Counted from the stretch's first letter, positions 16,989-26,602 are shown. The stretch is 64,000 nucleotides of DNA from Planctomycetia bacterium (GCA_015709575.1 CP054190.1:3408616-3472615), one strand, 5' to 3'. Notes: a model not told the origin generated them from the sequence alone. Numbers and translations: made by a program.

Positions 16989-18677
16989 ATGCTGCTCGAA
17001 TTCCACGGGCTGCTCGCGGCGCTGCCCGACGGCGTATACGTCAACCCCTACAAGCTGCTGGGCATGACCGCGATGTTCTCGCTCTGGGCGCTCTACGCCC
17101 AGTGGGTGGACAAGGACACCATCCGCGTCAACACGTTCCGCATCCTGTGGAACCTGATCACGCTCAGCCTGGGCGCCGTCACGCTGGCCACGCTCCTGCT
17201 CGTGCCCGATTTCCTGATCGGCGCGCTGATCTACGGCCTGGCGAACCTGGTGCTGGGCATTGTGTACGTCGTGCACCGCAACGGACTGGTTCCCGACGAG
17301 GACAAGGTCTGCACGCCGCAGCACTTCCAGCGCCTGATGAAGGAGGGGTTCCGCTCCAAGAAGGGCGGCCCCAAGAAAGAAGTCAAGGAGCGCGTCCGCG
17401 TCACCGGGGCGGGCAAGAAAGTCGTCCAGATCCCCGAGGACGACGTCGAGCGCGAGCACTACCGCCTCATGCAGGACCTCCTCTTTGACGCGCTGTGGCG
17501 CCGCGCTCAGACCGTCGAGGTCGCGCCCAGCGGGCAGGCGGCCCGCGTCGCCTACCAGGTCGACGGCCTGCCGGTCGATCGCGACCCGTTCGAACGCGCG
17601 GACGCCGACGCCGTCATCACCTACTTCAAGAAGATCGCGGGACTGAACGTCGAGGAGAAGCGCAAGCCGCAGGTCGGAAAGCTGATGGTCGCCGTCGGCG
17701 AGAACAAGATGGACCTGGTCGTCCGGACGGACGGCTCGACCGCCGGCGAGAAGCTGCACCTGCGCTTCATCAGCTTCGAAAAATCCCTGAAGGTCAAGGA
17801 CCTGGGCTTCACCTCCGAGCAGGAAGCCCAGCTTACGGACCTGATGCACAACCGCGGCAAGGGGCTGGTGCTGCTCTCCGCGCCGGCCGCATCGGGGCTG
17901 ACCACGCTGGTCTACAGCTTTGCCCGCAGCCACGACGCATTCCTGATGAACATCCAGATGCTCGAGTACCGCCGCGACCTCGACATCGAGAACATCACGC
18001 AAAACCTGTTCGTCCCCGCCGACGACAAGACCTTCTCCGGGGAACTGCAGAAGATGCTGCGAACGGACCCGGACATCATTCTGGTGCCCGAGGTCCGCGA
18101 CAAGCAGACGGCGGTCATGTGTTGCGAGGCCGCCAACCACAAGCAGAAGGTCTACGCGGGGCTGAACGCCGCCAGTACGTCGGACGCCATCGGCAAGTGG
18201 ATGCGCGTCGTGGGCGACAATGCGACGGTGAGCAAGGCGCTGGCCGCCGTGCTCAACGGCCGCCTGATCCGCAAGCTGTGCAGTGAATGCAAGCAGGCCT
18301 ACCGCCCCGACGCGGCCACCCTCAAAAAAATGAACATGCCGGCGGACAAGATTTTTTACCGCCCGCCCGAGCCGCAGGTGGACAAGCACGGCAACCCGAT
18401 CATCTGCCAGAACTGCCAGGGCTCCGGCTATTTCGGGCGCGTCGGCGTCTATGAAGTGCTGATCGTCGATGACGCCCTGCGGGCCGTGCTGCGGGCCGCC
18501 CGCAGCATCACGGAGATCGAGGCGCAGATCGCCAAGTCCGGCAGCGCCGGACTGCAAACGGCGGCCCTGCAAAAGGTGTACGACGGAACGACCAGCATCC
18601 AGGAGGTGCTGCGCGCGACCCGCACACCGGAGCGACCCGCGCCGCCCGCACCTCCCGCCGCGGTCAAGGCCGGTTAG
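16989..18677 (+). CDS. GspE/PilB-related protein with membrane N-terminus and degenerate P-loop
   Basis: 562 residues; GGAGAG sits 5 nt before the ATG. Residues ~20-45, 55-75 and 75-95 are hydrophobic and look like membrane segments (LLGMTAMFSLWALYA, LGAVTLATLLLVPDFLIGAL), unlike soluble GspE. From ~150 on there is a GspE-type ATPase fold: KVKDLGFTSEQ, a P-loop position reading APAASGLTT (~297-305) where Lys is replaced by Leu, a Walker B-like TDPDIILVPEVRD (~358-370), and a Zn-finger with CSEC (~430) and CQNC (~472) followed by GRVGVYEVL. Loss of the P-loop Lys predicts poor or no ATP hydrolysis, so it may be a regulatory or scaffold subunit partnering the active ATPase encoded upstream. Confidence 0.75.
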   Translation: MLLEFHGLLAALPDGVYVNPYKLLGMTAMFSLWALYAQWVDKDTIRVNTFRILWNLITLSLGAVTLATLLLVPDFLIGALIYGLANLVLGIVYVVHRNGLVPDEDKVCTPQHFQRLMKEGFRSKKGGPKKEVKERVRVTGAGKKVVQIPEDDVEREHYRLMQDLLFDALWRRAQTVEVAPSGQAARVAYQVDGLPVDRDPFERADADAVITYFKKIAGLNVEEKRKPQVGKLMVAVGENKMDLVVRTDGSTAGEKLHLRFISFEKSLKVKDLGFTSEQEAQLTDLMHNRGKGLVLLSAPAASGLTTLVYSFARSHDAFLMNIQMLEYRRDLDIENITQNLFVPADDKTFSGELQKMLRTDPDIILVPEVRDKQTAVMCCEAANHKQKVYAGLNAASTSDAIGKWMRVVGDNATVSKALAAVLNGRLIRKLCSECKQAYRPDAATLKKMNMPADKIFYRPPEPQVDKHGNPIICQNCQGSGYFGRVGVYEVLIVDDALRAVLRAARSITEIEAQIAKSGSAGLQTAALQKVYDGTTSIQEVLRATRTPERPAPPAPPAAVKAG

Positions 18678-18718
18678 ATAACGCCGATCGCATCAGAATT
18701 CGTCCGCGAGGTTGAACC

Positions 18719-20485
18719 ATGATCCTGAGCCTCATCGCAGTGCTGCTGATCGCCGGAATGACCTTCTACCATTCCATCTTCGGCCTGTTCAGCGGCCTCA
18801 TCAACGTGTTCTGCACGATCATGTCGGTCTGCATCGCCTACGGATACTTCGAGGCGCTGCACCACACGCTGACCGGCTCGCTGGGCATGCACCCGGCCTA
18901 CTCCCTGCCGGTCGCTTTCGTTGGTCTGTTCGTCATTTCCCTGCTCGTCCTGCGGACGCTGGCGGACAATCTCATCCGCGGCAACGTCCGCGTACCGGCG
19001 GCGGTGGACTGGGCCGGCGGAGGCGCCTGTGGATTCGTAACCGCCATGTGCGTCACCGGCGCGCTGACCACCGGATTCATGATGCTGCCCTTCGGCTCAG
19101 CCCCGGGCGGCTTCGAGCGGCTGGAGCGCACTGACGCCAGGAGCGGCGGTCGCGCCCAGTTCGACAAGAACAGCCTGTGGTTCGCCCCGGATGCGTTCAC
19201 CGCCGGACTGTTCAACCTGCTTTCCAACGGCGCGGCCCGCGGCGAAACCACCTTCGCCAGCGCCTATCCGAACCTGCCCGAGTGGGTATGGTGGAGCGGC
19301 AACACCATGCAGCAGGAGTCTTCGCCGGCGGTCTACGTCGACAAGGACGGCGACGGCGTCAAAAACGGCATCGAGGCGCCCACCTGGTGGGAACAGCGCG
19401 AGGGCGTGCAGGCGCAATATCGCAGCACGATCGCGACGCGCATCGAGCCGGACCCACGCCACGAAGCGCAGACCTACACCCCGCGCTCCGGCAACAAGCT
19501 CATCGGCGTGAACCTCACGCTCCGCCGCCCATCCGCCGACCGTCAGAAATTCACCGCCATCCACAATTTCCGCCCCACCATGATCCGCATCGTCGGTGAG
19601 GACGACTCCGGCCCGTACCACGCGTTCCCCGTCATCGTCACTGGCGCGGATCGCCCCTTGCGCGGTGCTGCGCGGATCGTCGATCCGGATTCCACCTTCT
19701 CGCTTTCCGCCGAAAACGACGCCCAGATCGACGTCTATTTCGACGTACCCGCGTCCTTCAAGCCGCGCTTCATCGAGTATCGCCGCTTCGCCCGGGTGGC
19801 GCTGGAGGCCGGCGCACTGTCGAAGACCCCCAAGCCGCGACCGCTGGCGATGCGCACCGCCGACGAGGAGTCGCTCTTCCAGAATCTCCAGAACCAGGGC
19901 TTCCTCGGCGGCGCGACCGAGGGCAGCGGAACCGGCGACCTCGAGCGCCTGCCCTTCGCCCTCAGCCCCGCCGCCGCGCGCGGCCCGCTCTCGCTCTCGG
20001 CCGATGGTCGCGTCGTCTCCGGCCGCATCTCCGGCGCGCGCGGCGTGATCGGTGTCAAGCAGGGCGAAACCCCGGTCGAGCACCTGCAGCGGCCCGCCGG
20101 GCAGCGCATCGTCCAGGTGCGCGTCAAGCCGCGCGAGGCCGCCACGCTGGCGGGTGAGGTCTTCAATTTCGTCGGCCAGTTGAACCAGTACTACCTGATT
20201 GACAGCAGCGGAAAGCGCCACAACCTGGCCGGCTACTACGGCATCGTGCGCCGCAACAACGACGACTTCATCGAGTTCTTCTATACGCCGAACCCGGCCG
20301 ACGAGGGATTCCGCGGCATGATCGACTTCAAGGAGATCCGGATCCCCGACCTCGTCGCCGGGCGCGACGACGCCGCGCTGGGACTGATCTTCGTCGTGCC
20401 GCCGGGAACCACCTTCAGCCACATCGAGACGCAGACCCGCAAGCGCGTCGAAGTGAGCCTGCAATCAAACCCGAGCGCTGACTGA
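18719..20485 (+). CDS. CvpA-like membrane protein with large extracytoplasmic domain
   Basis: 588 residues. The first ~130 residues have four hydrophobic segments in a CvpA (colicin V production)-like arrangement: ILSLIAVLLIAGMTFYHSIF with a Gly-rich second helix, and GGGACGFVTAMCVTGAL. The rest (~150-588) is hydrophilic, with no further membrane spans. It includes a calcium-loop-like DKDGDGVKNG near 205 and beta-rich segments, and is probably outside the cytoplasmic membrane. The gene follows the degenerate GspE-like gene after 41 nt and may share its transcript. The fusion of a CvpA-like anchor to a ~450-residue domain is unusual and I do not recognise the second part. Confidence 0.6.
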   Translation: MILSLIAVLLIAGMTFYHSIFGLFSGLINVFCTIMSVCIAYGYFEALHHTLTGSLGMHPAYSLPVAFVGLFVISLLVLRTLADNLIRGNVRVPAAVDWAGGGACGFVTAMCVTGALTTGFMMLPFGSAPGGFERLERTDARSGGRAQFDKNSLWFAPDAFTAGLFNLLSNGAARGETTFASAYPNLPEWVWWSGNTMQQESSPAVYVDKDGDGVKNGIEAPTWWEQREGVQAQYRSTIATRIEPDPRHEAQTYTPRSGNKLIGVNLTLRRPSADRQKFTAIHNFRPTMIRIVGEDDSGPYHAFPVIVTGADRPLRGAARIVDPDSTFSLSAENDAQIDVYFDVPASFKPRFIEYRRFARVALEAGALSKTPKPRPLAMRTADEESLFQNLQNQGFLGGATEGSGTGDLERLPFALSPAAARGPLSLSADGRVVSGRISGARGVIGVKQGETPVEHLQRPAGQRIVQVRVKPREAATLAGEVFNFVGQLNQYYLIDSSGKRHNLAGYYGIVRRNNDDFIEFFYTPNPADEGFRGMIDFKEIRIPDLVAGRDDAALGLIFVVPPGTTFSHIETQTRKRVEVSLQSNPSAD

Positions 20486-20597
20486 TCCGGTTTCAGACAC
20501 GCGCGGGTGTGACGCTGCGGTGTCAGCGGCGGCGTGATCCAATCGGCCGCACGGCTCACGGGGCAGCGGCACGGCCGGAGGCCGCAGCCATTTCTGA

Positions 20598-22760
20598 ATG
20601 TCATTCAGTCGTGCGACGGCGCTATTCATGTCGATGACACACCCCGCGCCTGCCGATCCGCCGGCCGCCGATCACAGCCCATCGCGGGCGGAAGCCCCGC
20701 CGTCGGCCGCCCTGCCCGACTGGGCCATCGGCCTGCTGCTGGGGCTTTTCGCCCTGCTGGTCCGCGCGATCTACCTGTTCGAAATCCGCTCCGTCCCCTT
20801 CGTCCAGCATCTCGTCGCCGACGCCGAGGCCTATCGCAACTGGGCACGCCGCATCGCCCTGGGCGATTGGCTGGGCGGATCCGAGATCTTTTACCAGGCC
20901 CCGCTCTACCCCTACTTCCTCGCGGCCGTCATGCGCACCGTCGGCGAGGGGCCGCTCATGATCCGCCTCGTGCAGGCGATGGTCGGCAGCGCCGCCGTCA
21001 TGCTGCTCTTTCATGCCGGGCGGACCGCCTTTTCGCGCGGCGTCGGAATCGCCGCCGCGCTGGTTCTGGCGCTCTACCCCCCCGCGATCTTCTTCGACGG
21101 CCTGATCCAGAAGGCGGTGCTCGACGGCGTCGGCGTGTGTGCCCTGCTGCTGCTGGCGATCCGCTGCGCCGCCCAGCCCGCACTGCCCCGCTTCGCGATG
21201 CTGGGCGTCTGCACCGGCCTGCTGATCCTCTCGCGCGAGAACGCGCTGCTTTTTGTGCCGGTGATCGTCGCCTGGTGCCTGCTGACGCTGCGTGACGCCC
21301 CCTGGCGCATCCGGGCGCTTCGCAGCGCCGCCTGCCTGGCCGGCGTCGCGGCGGCGCTGCTGCCGGTCGGCCTGCGAAACGCCTACGTCGGCGGGCAGTT
21401 CGTCCTGACCACCTCGCAGGCCGGGCCGAACTTCTACATCGGCAACAACCCCGCCGCCAACGGCAGCTATGTGCCGCTGCTGCCCGGCCGTGGAAACACC
21501 CCTTTTGAGCGCGTCGATGCGACGCGGCTCGCCGAGCAGGCTGTCGGTCGCGCGCTCACGCCAGGCGAGGTCTCGGCCTACTGGTTCGAGAAGGCCGGCG
21601 CGTACATCCGCGAAAACCCGGGCCAGTGGGCGCGACTGCTGGCGCTCAAGGCGCTGTACAGCGTGCACGCCTATGAGATTCCGGATTCAGAGGATCAGTA
21701 TTTCTACGCCCAGTCCAGCGTGGTGCTGCGGCTGCTCTCGCCGCTGCTGCACATGGGCGTGATCCTGCCGCTAGGGGTGCTTGGCGGCGTGCTGCTGCTG
21801 CGCCGGCGTGACGTGCCGCTGATCGCCGCGCTGGGGCTGACGGTCATCGCCGGTGTCGTGATCTTCTACGTCTTCGGGCGCTACCGCTACCCGCTCGCGC
21901 CGATGTGCATCCTGCTCGGTGCGGCCGGGGTGTTCGAGCTGATCCGCCGCGCCCGAGCCGGGCGGGCGCTGTCGCTGATCCCCGCCGTCGCCGCGGCGCT
22001 GGCGGTCACAATCGTCGCCAACGGCCCGACGCCTTTTCCGCGCACGATGGAACTGGCCGTGAGCCACTCCAACGCCGGCCTGACGCTGGCCCGCGCGGGC
22101 GACCTGCCGCGCGCCACGCGCGAGCTGCGCCGCGCGCTCGAGCTGGCGCCGGACCTTCGCTCCGCGCACTTCGGCCTGGGTAAGGTGCTCCTGATGGAAG
22201 GCAAGCTCGCCGAAGCGATGAACGAGCTGAACCTCGCCTACGACGCCGGCCCGCCGATCGCGTACATCAGCTCGGCCCTCGGCGCTGCGCATCTGGTCGG
22301 CGGCAACGTCGACCGCGCGATCGAGCTGCTCGAATCCGCCGCCGCGTCCGACCCGTTCGACGCCGAAACCTGGATCAACCTCGCCGACGCCCGCGGCCGT
22401 CTCGGTCTGCGCGCCGAAGCGCAGCAAGCATTGCGGAACGCGCGCCAGGCCGACCCGCGCGAGGCGCACGCGGCCCATCGCCTGGCATGGTCGCTGGCCA
22501 CCGCCGAGGATGCCGCGCTGCGCAACGCCGAGGAAGCGCTGCGCCACGCCACCGAGGCCGTGCGGCTCACCGCCGGCCGCGACCCCGCCGCGCTCGACGC
22601 GCTGGCCGCGGCGCAGGCGGAGGCGGGCCGGTTTGACGACGCCGTGCGAACGGCGGCGCAGGCGGCCGAACTGGCCCGTCGCTCGGGAAGGCACGACCTG
22701 GCCACGCGGATCGACGCCCGGGCGCGCGGATATCAGGACTCGCGCCCGTACCGCGAATGA
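20598..22760 (+). CDS. Membrane glycosyltransferase (GT39/PMT_2-like) fused to TPR repeats
   Basis: Up to 720 residues; in-frame ATGs at 20598, 20628 and 20634 make the start uncertain. After a Pro/Ala-rich cytoplasmic lead (~1-42) come about ten membrane spans (~43-480). The signature early loop has an acidic pair and YQAPLYPYFLAAVMR (~97-115), typical of PMT_2/ArnT-like enzymes that transfer sugars from polyprenyl phosphate donors on the outer face of the membrane. From ~484 to 700 there are about six TPR units (SNAGLTLARAGDLPRATREL, FGLGKVLLMEGKLAEAM). The TPR part probably recruits acceptor proteins or assembly factors. I infer a role in surface glycosylation. Confidence 0.75.
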   Translation: MSFSRATALFMSMTHPAPADPPAADHSPSRAEAPPSAALPDWAIGLLLGLFALLVRAIYLFEIRSVPFVQHLVADAEAYRNWARRIALGDWLGGSEIFYQAPLYPYFLAAVMRTVGEGPLMIRLVQAMVGSAAVMLLFHAGRTAFSRGVGIAAALVLALYPPAIFFDGLIQKAVLDGVGVCALLLLAIRCAAQPALPRFAMLGVCTGLLILSRENALLFVPVIVAWCLLTLRDAPWRIRALRSAACLAGVAAALLPVGLRNAYVGGQFVLTTSQAGPNFYIGNNPAANGSYVPLLPGRGNTPFERVDATRLAEQAVGRALTPGEVSAYWFEKAGAYIRENPGQWARLLALKALYSVHAYEIPDSEDQYFYAQSSVVLRLLSPLLHMGVILPLGVLGGVLLLRRRDVPLIAALGLTVIAGVVIFYVFGRYRYPLAPMCILLGAAGVFELIRRARAGRALSLIPAVAAALAVTIVANGPTPFPRTMELAVSHSNAGLTLARAGDLPRATRELRRALELAPDLRSAHFGLGKVLLMEGKLAEAMNELNLAYDAGPPIAYISSALGAAHLVGGNVDRAIELLESAAASDPFDAETWINLADARGRLGLRAEAQQALRNARQADPREAHAAHRLAWSLATAEDAALRNAEEALRHATEAVRLTAGRDPAALDALAAAQAEAGRFDDAVRTAAQAAELARRSGRHDLATRIDARARGYQDSRPYRE

Positions 22761-22812
22761 GCGCTTGACCGGCCCCACGGGCCTGGTCGGCTGGATCGCA
22801 GGACGGCGGTCG

Positions 22813-23184
22813 TCACACCACGGGCAGATAGCGGGCCACGCACCCCGGCGCTTCCTCCACTTCAACGCAGGCCAGCCGCGCGCCGGCCCAATCGGCGGCG
22901 GATAGCGCCTCCGCGATGTGCACCGCCACGAACTCCGCCGACGGGTTCCGGTTCGCGAATGGCGGCAGCTCGTTGAGATTCCGGTCGTGCATGGCGCGCA
23001 ACACCGCGTCGAGTCGCGGGCGCAGCTGCGTAAAGTCCACCAGCATCCCGCTCGGCCCGATGCGCTCCCCGCGGAACGTGACCCGCACCAGCCAGTTGTG
23101 CCCATGCAACGGCTCGAGCGTGCCGTCGTCTAACCGCAACTGATGCGCCGCGGCGAACCACCCGCCGACCGTCACCTCGAACAT
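22813..23184 (-). CDS. queD: 6-carboxytetrahydropterin synthase (QueD/PTPS family)
   Basis: 123 residues from the ATG at 23184, with GGCGGAG upstream. Zinc-binding His residues appear in FAAAHQL (~12) and LHGHNWLV (~27-33), and the conserved downstream pieces are GMLVDFTQLR, NLNELPPFANRNPSAEF and VEVEEAPG with its catalytic Glu. The family converts dihydroneopterin triphosphate to 6-carboxytetrahydropterin in queuosine synthesis, or to pyruvoyl-tetrahydropterin; the short length and ELPPF..NPSAE pattern fit QueD. The first active-site Cys of classic QueD is not evident. Other queuosine genes are not in the window. It is transcribed divergently from aroK. Confidence 0.85.
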   Translation of the reverse strand: MFEVTVGGWFAAAHQLRLDDGTLEPLHGHNWLVRVTFRGERIGPSGMLVDFTQLRPRLDAVLRAMHDRNLNELPPFANRNPSAEFVAVHIAEALSAADWAGARLACVEVEEAPGCVARYLPVV

Positions 23185-23375
23185 AGCGATTCTCCGCCTG
23201 AACCGAACGCCGCATCGCGCGATCATCCTACCCCCCGATGCGCACGCGCACGACCGGACCGCACTCGACATTCCCACGCTCGCTCATTATCACTCGCAAC
23301 ATCCCGGCGCTGCGGTCGCCCGCGACGGCCATCGCGCGCCTCAACTTGGTGCGAACGGCACAACGCGACGCCCGC

Positions 23376-23933
23376 ATGCCCAACTCCTCCCGCACGCGCC
23401 ACATCGCGCTCCTCGGCCTGCGCGGCAGCGGCAAAAGCACCGTCGGCCGCACGCTGGCGACGCGCATCAACCTCCCCTTTGCCGATACCGATGACGCCGT
23501 CGAGCGGCGCGCCGGCCGCTCCATCGCCGAAATCTTCGCAAAGGACGGCGAGCCCGCCTTCCGATCGCTCGAATCCGATGCGCTCGCCGCTTTCCTGAAC
23601 GCCGACCGCTGCGTCCTGAGCACCGGCGGCGGCGTGGTCCTCGACTACGACAATCGCTCCATGCTGCGACATCGGGCCGTGAACATCTGGCTCAGCGCCC
23701 CGCTCGAGCAGCTTGCTGCGCGCATCGCGGCCGATTCTCAGTCCGCCGCGCGCCGCCCCGCCCTCAGCGATGCGCCGTTGATCGAGGAACTGCACGCCGC
23801 GGAAGTCGTCCGCCGCCCGTACTATTCCGCGCTGGCCGACCTGCACCTGGACACTGCCGCCCTCACCCCGGACGACGCCGCCCGGACAATCGCGGAGTGG
23901 CTCGCCGACACCGGCCTGCTGGAGAGCGCGTGA
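23376..23933 (+). CDS. aroK: Shikimate kinase
   Basis: 185 residues from the ATG at 23376; a longer in-frame lead back to 23238 has no family similarity. P-loop [17 protein letters not shown] (~13), shikimate-binding [10 protein letters not shown] and the Arg after it, [16 protein letters not shown] and the lid arginine in RRPALSD are all present. The enzyme phosphorylates shikimate on the chorismate pathway in the cytoplasm. Its TGA overlaps the GTG start of the prepilin peptidase gene (GTGA), so the two are translationally coupled despite unrelated functions. Confidence 0.93.
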   Translation: MPNSSRTRHIALLGLRGSGKSTVGRTLATRINLPFADTDDAVERRAGRSIAEIFAKDGEPAFRSLESDALAAFLNADRCVLSTGGGVVLDYDNRSMLRHRAVNIWLSAPLEQLAARIAADSQSAARRPALSDAPLIEELHAAEVVRRPYYSALADLHLDTAALTPDDAARTIAEWLADTGLLESA

Positions 23934-25540
23934 TTCCCGAGGCGCTGGTGGCGATGCTGATCTGGCTGCTGGGTTTGGCCGTCGGCAGCTTCCTGAATGT
24001 CGTGATCTATCGCCTGCCGGCCGGTCTCTCCATCTCCCGTCCGGCCCGCTCGTTCTGCCCGATCTGCACCCGCCCGATTGCCTGGTATGACAACATCCCG
24101 GTCCTGGGCTGGCTGCTGCTGCGCGGGCGCTGCCGTCAGTGCCGCGCACCGATCTCCGCGCAGTACCCGATCATCGAGGCCGCCACCGCGCTGGTCTTTG
24201 TCACCATTCACCACCTGCTGGCCGGCGTCGGCGCGCAACCGGGCGCAGACGGCCTGCACTGTCCGCAGCATGCGGTGGTGGCCGCGGCCTGGCTGCTGCT
24301 GGCGGCGGCGATGGTCGCCTGCACGGCGATGGACCTGCTGACCTACACCGTCGATACGCGCGTCACTGATTTCGCCATGTTCGGCGGAATCGCCCTCTAC
24401 CTGTTTCATCCGGCGGACACCTTCGGCAGCACTCCCAGCGCCGCCGACGGCGCACTTTCCGCCGCCGCCGTGCTGATGCTGCTGACCTCCGGCGGAATGC
24501 TGGCCGCGACGGTATGGTTCGCTCCGCACCCCACCGACGATCAACCGCCAACCACCGCGGCGAGTCCGTCGAGCGGCCCCGCTCTGGCGCAACCGACCCC
24601 TGGGGCCGCTTCAAACAACAAGCCGACGTTCGCCCCCGTTGCCGTCCTCTCCGTTGTGTTGCTGGTCGGGCTTTCGATCTGGCTGATTGGTGAAGCGATG
24701 ACAGCCGCCCCACCGACCGATCCGCCTCCCCCGGCCGCACGCTCATTACCAACAGGGGCGCCGAGCGATCCCTCGGCTTCCGATCCGCGGTCGCCAATTC
24801 CCGCTCCACCGCTCGGCGTCGCCCTGCTCGCTTCGCTCAGCGCGATCTTCGTCCTGCTGGCGGCCGCGGGTGGGCAATCCCGCGAATCCGACGAATCCGT
24901 GCATCACGCCATCGAGGAGGAGCGCGACGGCGCTCGCCGCATGGTGCTCCGCGAACTGGTGTGGCTCGCGCCGATTCTCGCCGCCGGCGCGCTCGGCTGG
25001 CTGCTGGTGTCGCACTCGACCGCGATCGCCGACCCGTGGCGCACCGCGCTGGCCTGGCAGCCGATCGACGGCTTCCTTCCGGTCCGCGGCCTGGGCGCCG
25101 CTGCCATCGGCGTCATCGCCGCGACCGCAGCCGGATGGTTGCTGCGGATCGGCTTTACGCTCGCCCTGGGCCGCGAGGCCTTCGGCACGGGCGACATCTA
25201 CATCCTGGCGGCGGCCGGTGCGTGCGCCGGGTGGAGCATCGCCCTGTCGGGGCTGCTGCTGGCGGTCGGCCTGGCGCTGGCCGGCTGGCTGGTCGGCTCG
25301 CTGCTGAAGAAAACCGCGGTCATCCCCTTCGGCCCGTGGCTGGCGCTGGGCTTTCTCGCGGCGCTGTGGCTGAGCCGGCCGATTCACGCCATGGGCGAAG
25401 TGGCGGCCGACACGGTGGCGTTCCTGGCGCGAGAAGACCCGGCCGCACTATGGCGCGTTTCGCTGATCCTGCTGGGCGGCGCGGTCATCGCCGTGGTCGC
25501 CGCGCGGCTGATGCGCCGCCTCACGTCGCCATCCCGCTAG
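23930..25540 (+). CDS. pilD: Prepilin peptidase (type IV leader peptidase) with a large insert
   Basis: 536 residues, about twice the normal 250-290. The GTG start overlaps the aroK stop and has GGAGAG upstream. N-terminal [16 protein letters not shown] is diagnostic. The two CxxC pairs of the zinc-binding loop are seen (FCPICTRPI ~43-46, CRQC ~67-70) with SAQYPIIEA after them. The catalytic Asp residues are in [13 protein letters not shown] (~134-142) and in [13 protein letters not shown] (~419-423). Between them lies a ~280-residue insertion with a Pro/Ser-rich stretch and extra membrane spans. The enzyme cleaves type IV prepilin and pseudopilin leaders and methylates the new N-terminus. 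A likely substrate in this window is the pseudopilin-like protein at 33.9 kb. Confidence 0.9.
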   Translation: MIPEALVAMLIWLLGLAVGSFLNVVIYRLPAGLSISRPARSFCPICTRPIAWYDNIPVLGWLLLRGRCRQCRAPISAQYPIIEAATALVFVTIHHLLAGVGAQPGADGLHCPQHAVVAAAWLLLAAAMVACTAMDLLTYTVDTRVTDFAMFGGIALYLFHPADTFGSTPSAADGALSAAAVLMLLTSGGMLAATVWFAPHPTDDQPPTTAASPSSGPALAQPTPGAASNNKPTFAPVAVLSVVLLVGLSIWLIGEAMTAAPPTDPPPPAARSLPTGAPSDPSASDPRSPIPAPPLGVALLASLSAIFVLLAAAGGQSRESDESVHHAIEEERDGARRMVLRELVWLAPILAAGALGWLLVSHSTAIADPWRTALAWQPIDGFLPVRGLGAAAIGVIAATAAGWLLRIGFTLALGREAFGTGDIYILAAAGACAGWSIALSGLLLAVGLALAGWLVGSLLKKTAVIPFGPWLALGFLAALWLSRPIHAMGEVAADTVAFLAREDPAALWRVSLILLGGAVIAVVAARLMRRLTSPSR

Positions 25541-25597
25541 GCGCCCCGCAGCACTGCACCCCGAAATGACGCCGTCCCCCCACCTCGCGCCCCTGTC

Positions 25598-25652
25598 GGC
25601 TGGTGCTGAGCGCAGCCGTAGGCTGGTGCTGAGCGAAGCGAAGCCCAGCATG
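25598..25652. repeat. Short direct repeat GGCTGGTGCTGAGCG x2 plus palindromic tail
   Basis: The 15-bp unit occurs at 25598 and 25621 (23 bp apart). The second is followed by AAGCGAAGCCCAGCA, which can pair with GCTGGTGCTGAGC-type sequence to form a hairpin. It lies in the 250-bp gene-free gap between two converging genes; nothing else is seen in the gap. Confidence 0.6.
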
Positions 25653-25792
25653 GCTTGCCCCACACCTGCCCAGCCGGTGTGAAATTGGGGCGTAACATGG
25701 TTCGAATCAGCCGCGCGTGCAGGTCATCGCGACATGCGCCGCCAGCCTGGCGATTCGGTTCCGAACTTCTGACGCGACACGCGAAGCCGCGA

Positions 25793-26602
25793 TTAATCCT
25801 GATCCTTTACGACCGGATTCTCCAGCACACCGATCCCCTCGATCTCCACGCTCACCCGATCCCCCGCACGCAGATACACCGGCGGTTTGCGGGCCGTCCC
25901 GACGCCCTCTGGCGTCCCGGTCAGGATCACCGTCCCCGGCAGCAGCGTGAACTGATGGGAGAGATAGCTGATCAATTCCGCGCACGGAAAGATCATGTCC
26001 GCGGTCGTCGAATCCTGCATCACGCGGTCATTCACCCGGCAGCGGATCGCGCACCGATCCGGCTGGGGCAGCTCATCCGCCGTCACGATCCACGGCCCCA
26101 GCGGGCAGAACGTGTCGAAGCTCTTGCCGCGCGCCCACTGCCGGTCAATCCGCTTCTGGCAATCCCGCGCCGAAACATCATTCGCACAGCAATACCCCAG
26201 CACGTGCTCCAACGCCGCCGTGGGAGCGACGCACCGCGCCGTCCGCCCGATCACGATCGCAAGCTCCGCCTCGAAATCCACCTCATCCGGCGCCTGGCGC
26301 GGCAGCATGATCGCCGCCTGCGGCGCGAGCACCGCTGTCGTGGCCTTCAGGAATACCAGCGGCGCGGACGGCAGTTCCGCCCCGGTCTCCGCCGCATGCC
26401 GCCGATAGTTCAGTCCGATCGCGAAGATGTTCGGCGGCTCCAGCGGCGCCAGCCATCGCCGCATGCCGACAACCTCGCCGTGGGATCCCAAGCGGGCGGC
26501 CGCGTCAAACAACCCGCCTTCCAGCACGCGCGCCTGGCCGCCGCCGAGCCACTCCCCGACGCGCACCCGCCCGTCCTCAGCCTCAAACCGCACCAGCTTC
26601 AT
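25793..26602 (-). CDS. Fumarylacetoacetate hydrolase (FAH) family protein
   Basis: 269 residues from the ATG at 26602, which overlaps the proS stop (ATGA). Family signs: FAIGLNYRRHAAETG, FLKATTAVLAPQAAI, the metal-binding EVDFEAELAIVIG, VLGYCCANDVSARD, KSFDTFCPLGPWIV, and the C-terminal LTGTPEGVGTARKPP. The Glu-x-Glu and Asp of the metal site are all present. Members hydrolyse C-C bonds of 2,4-diketo or fumarylpyruvate-type acids, or act as oxaloacetate tautomerases or decarboxylases; the substrate cannot be told from sequence alone. Coupling to proS looks like genomic convenience rather than a pathway link. Confidence 0.88.
   Translation of the reverse strand: MKLVRFEAEDGRVRVGEWLGGGQARVLEGGLFDAAARLGSHGEVVGMRRWLAPLEPPNIFAIGLNYRRHAAETGAELPSAPLVFLKATTAVLAPQAAIMLPRQAPDEVDFEAELAIVIGRTARCVAPTAALEHVLGYCCANDVSARDCQKRIDRQWARGKSFDTFCPLGPWIVTADELPQPDRCAIRCRVNDRVMQDSTTADMIFPCAELISYLSHQFTLLPGTVILTGTPEGVGTARKPPVYLRAGDRVSVEIEGIGVLENPVVKDQD

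Noticed and set aside
19097..20464. Minus-strand 455-codon frame opposite the CvpA-like gene
   Set aside because: No RBS, signal or domain. The plus-strand gene has coherent membrane segments and codon pattern.
25699..25708. GGTTCGAATC, like a tRNA T-loop
   Set aside because: The flanking bases do not form a T-stem, and no acceptor or anticodon stem can be drawn around it.
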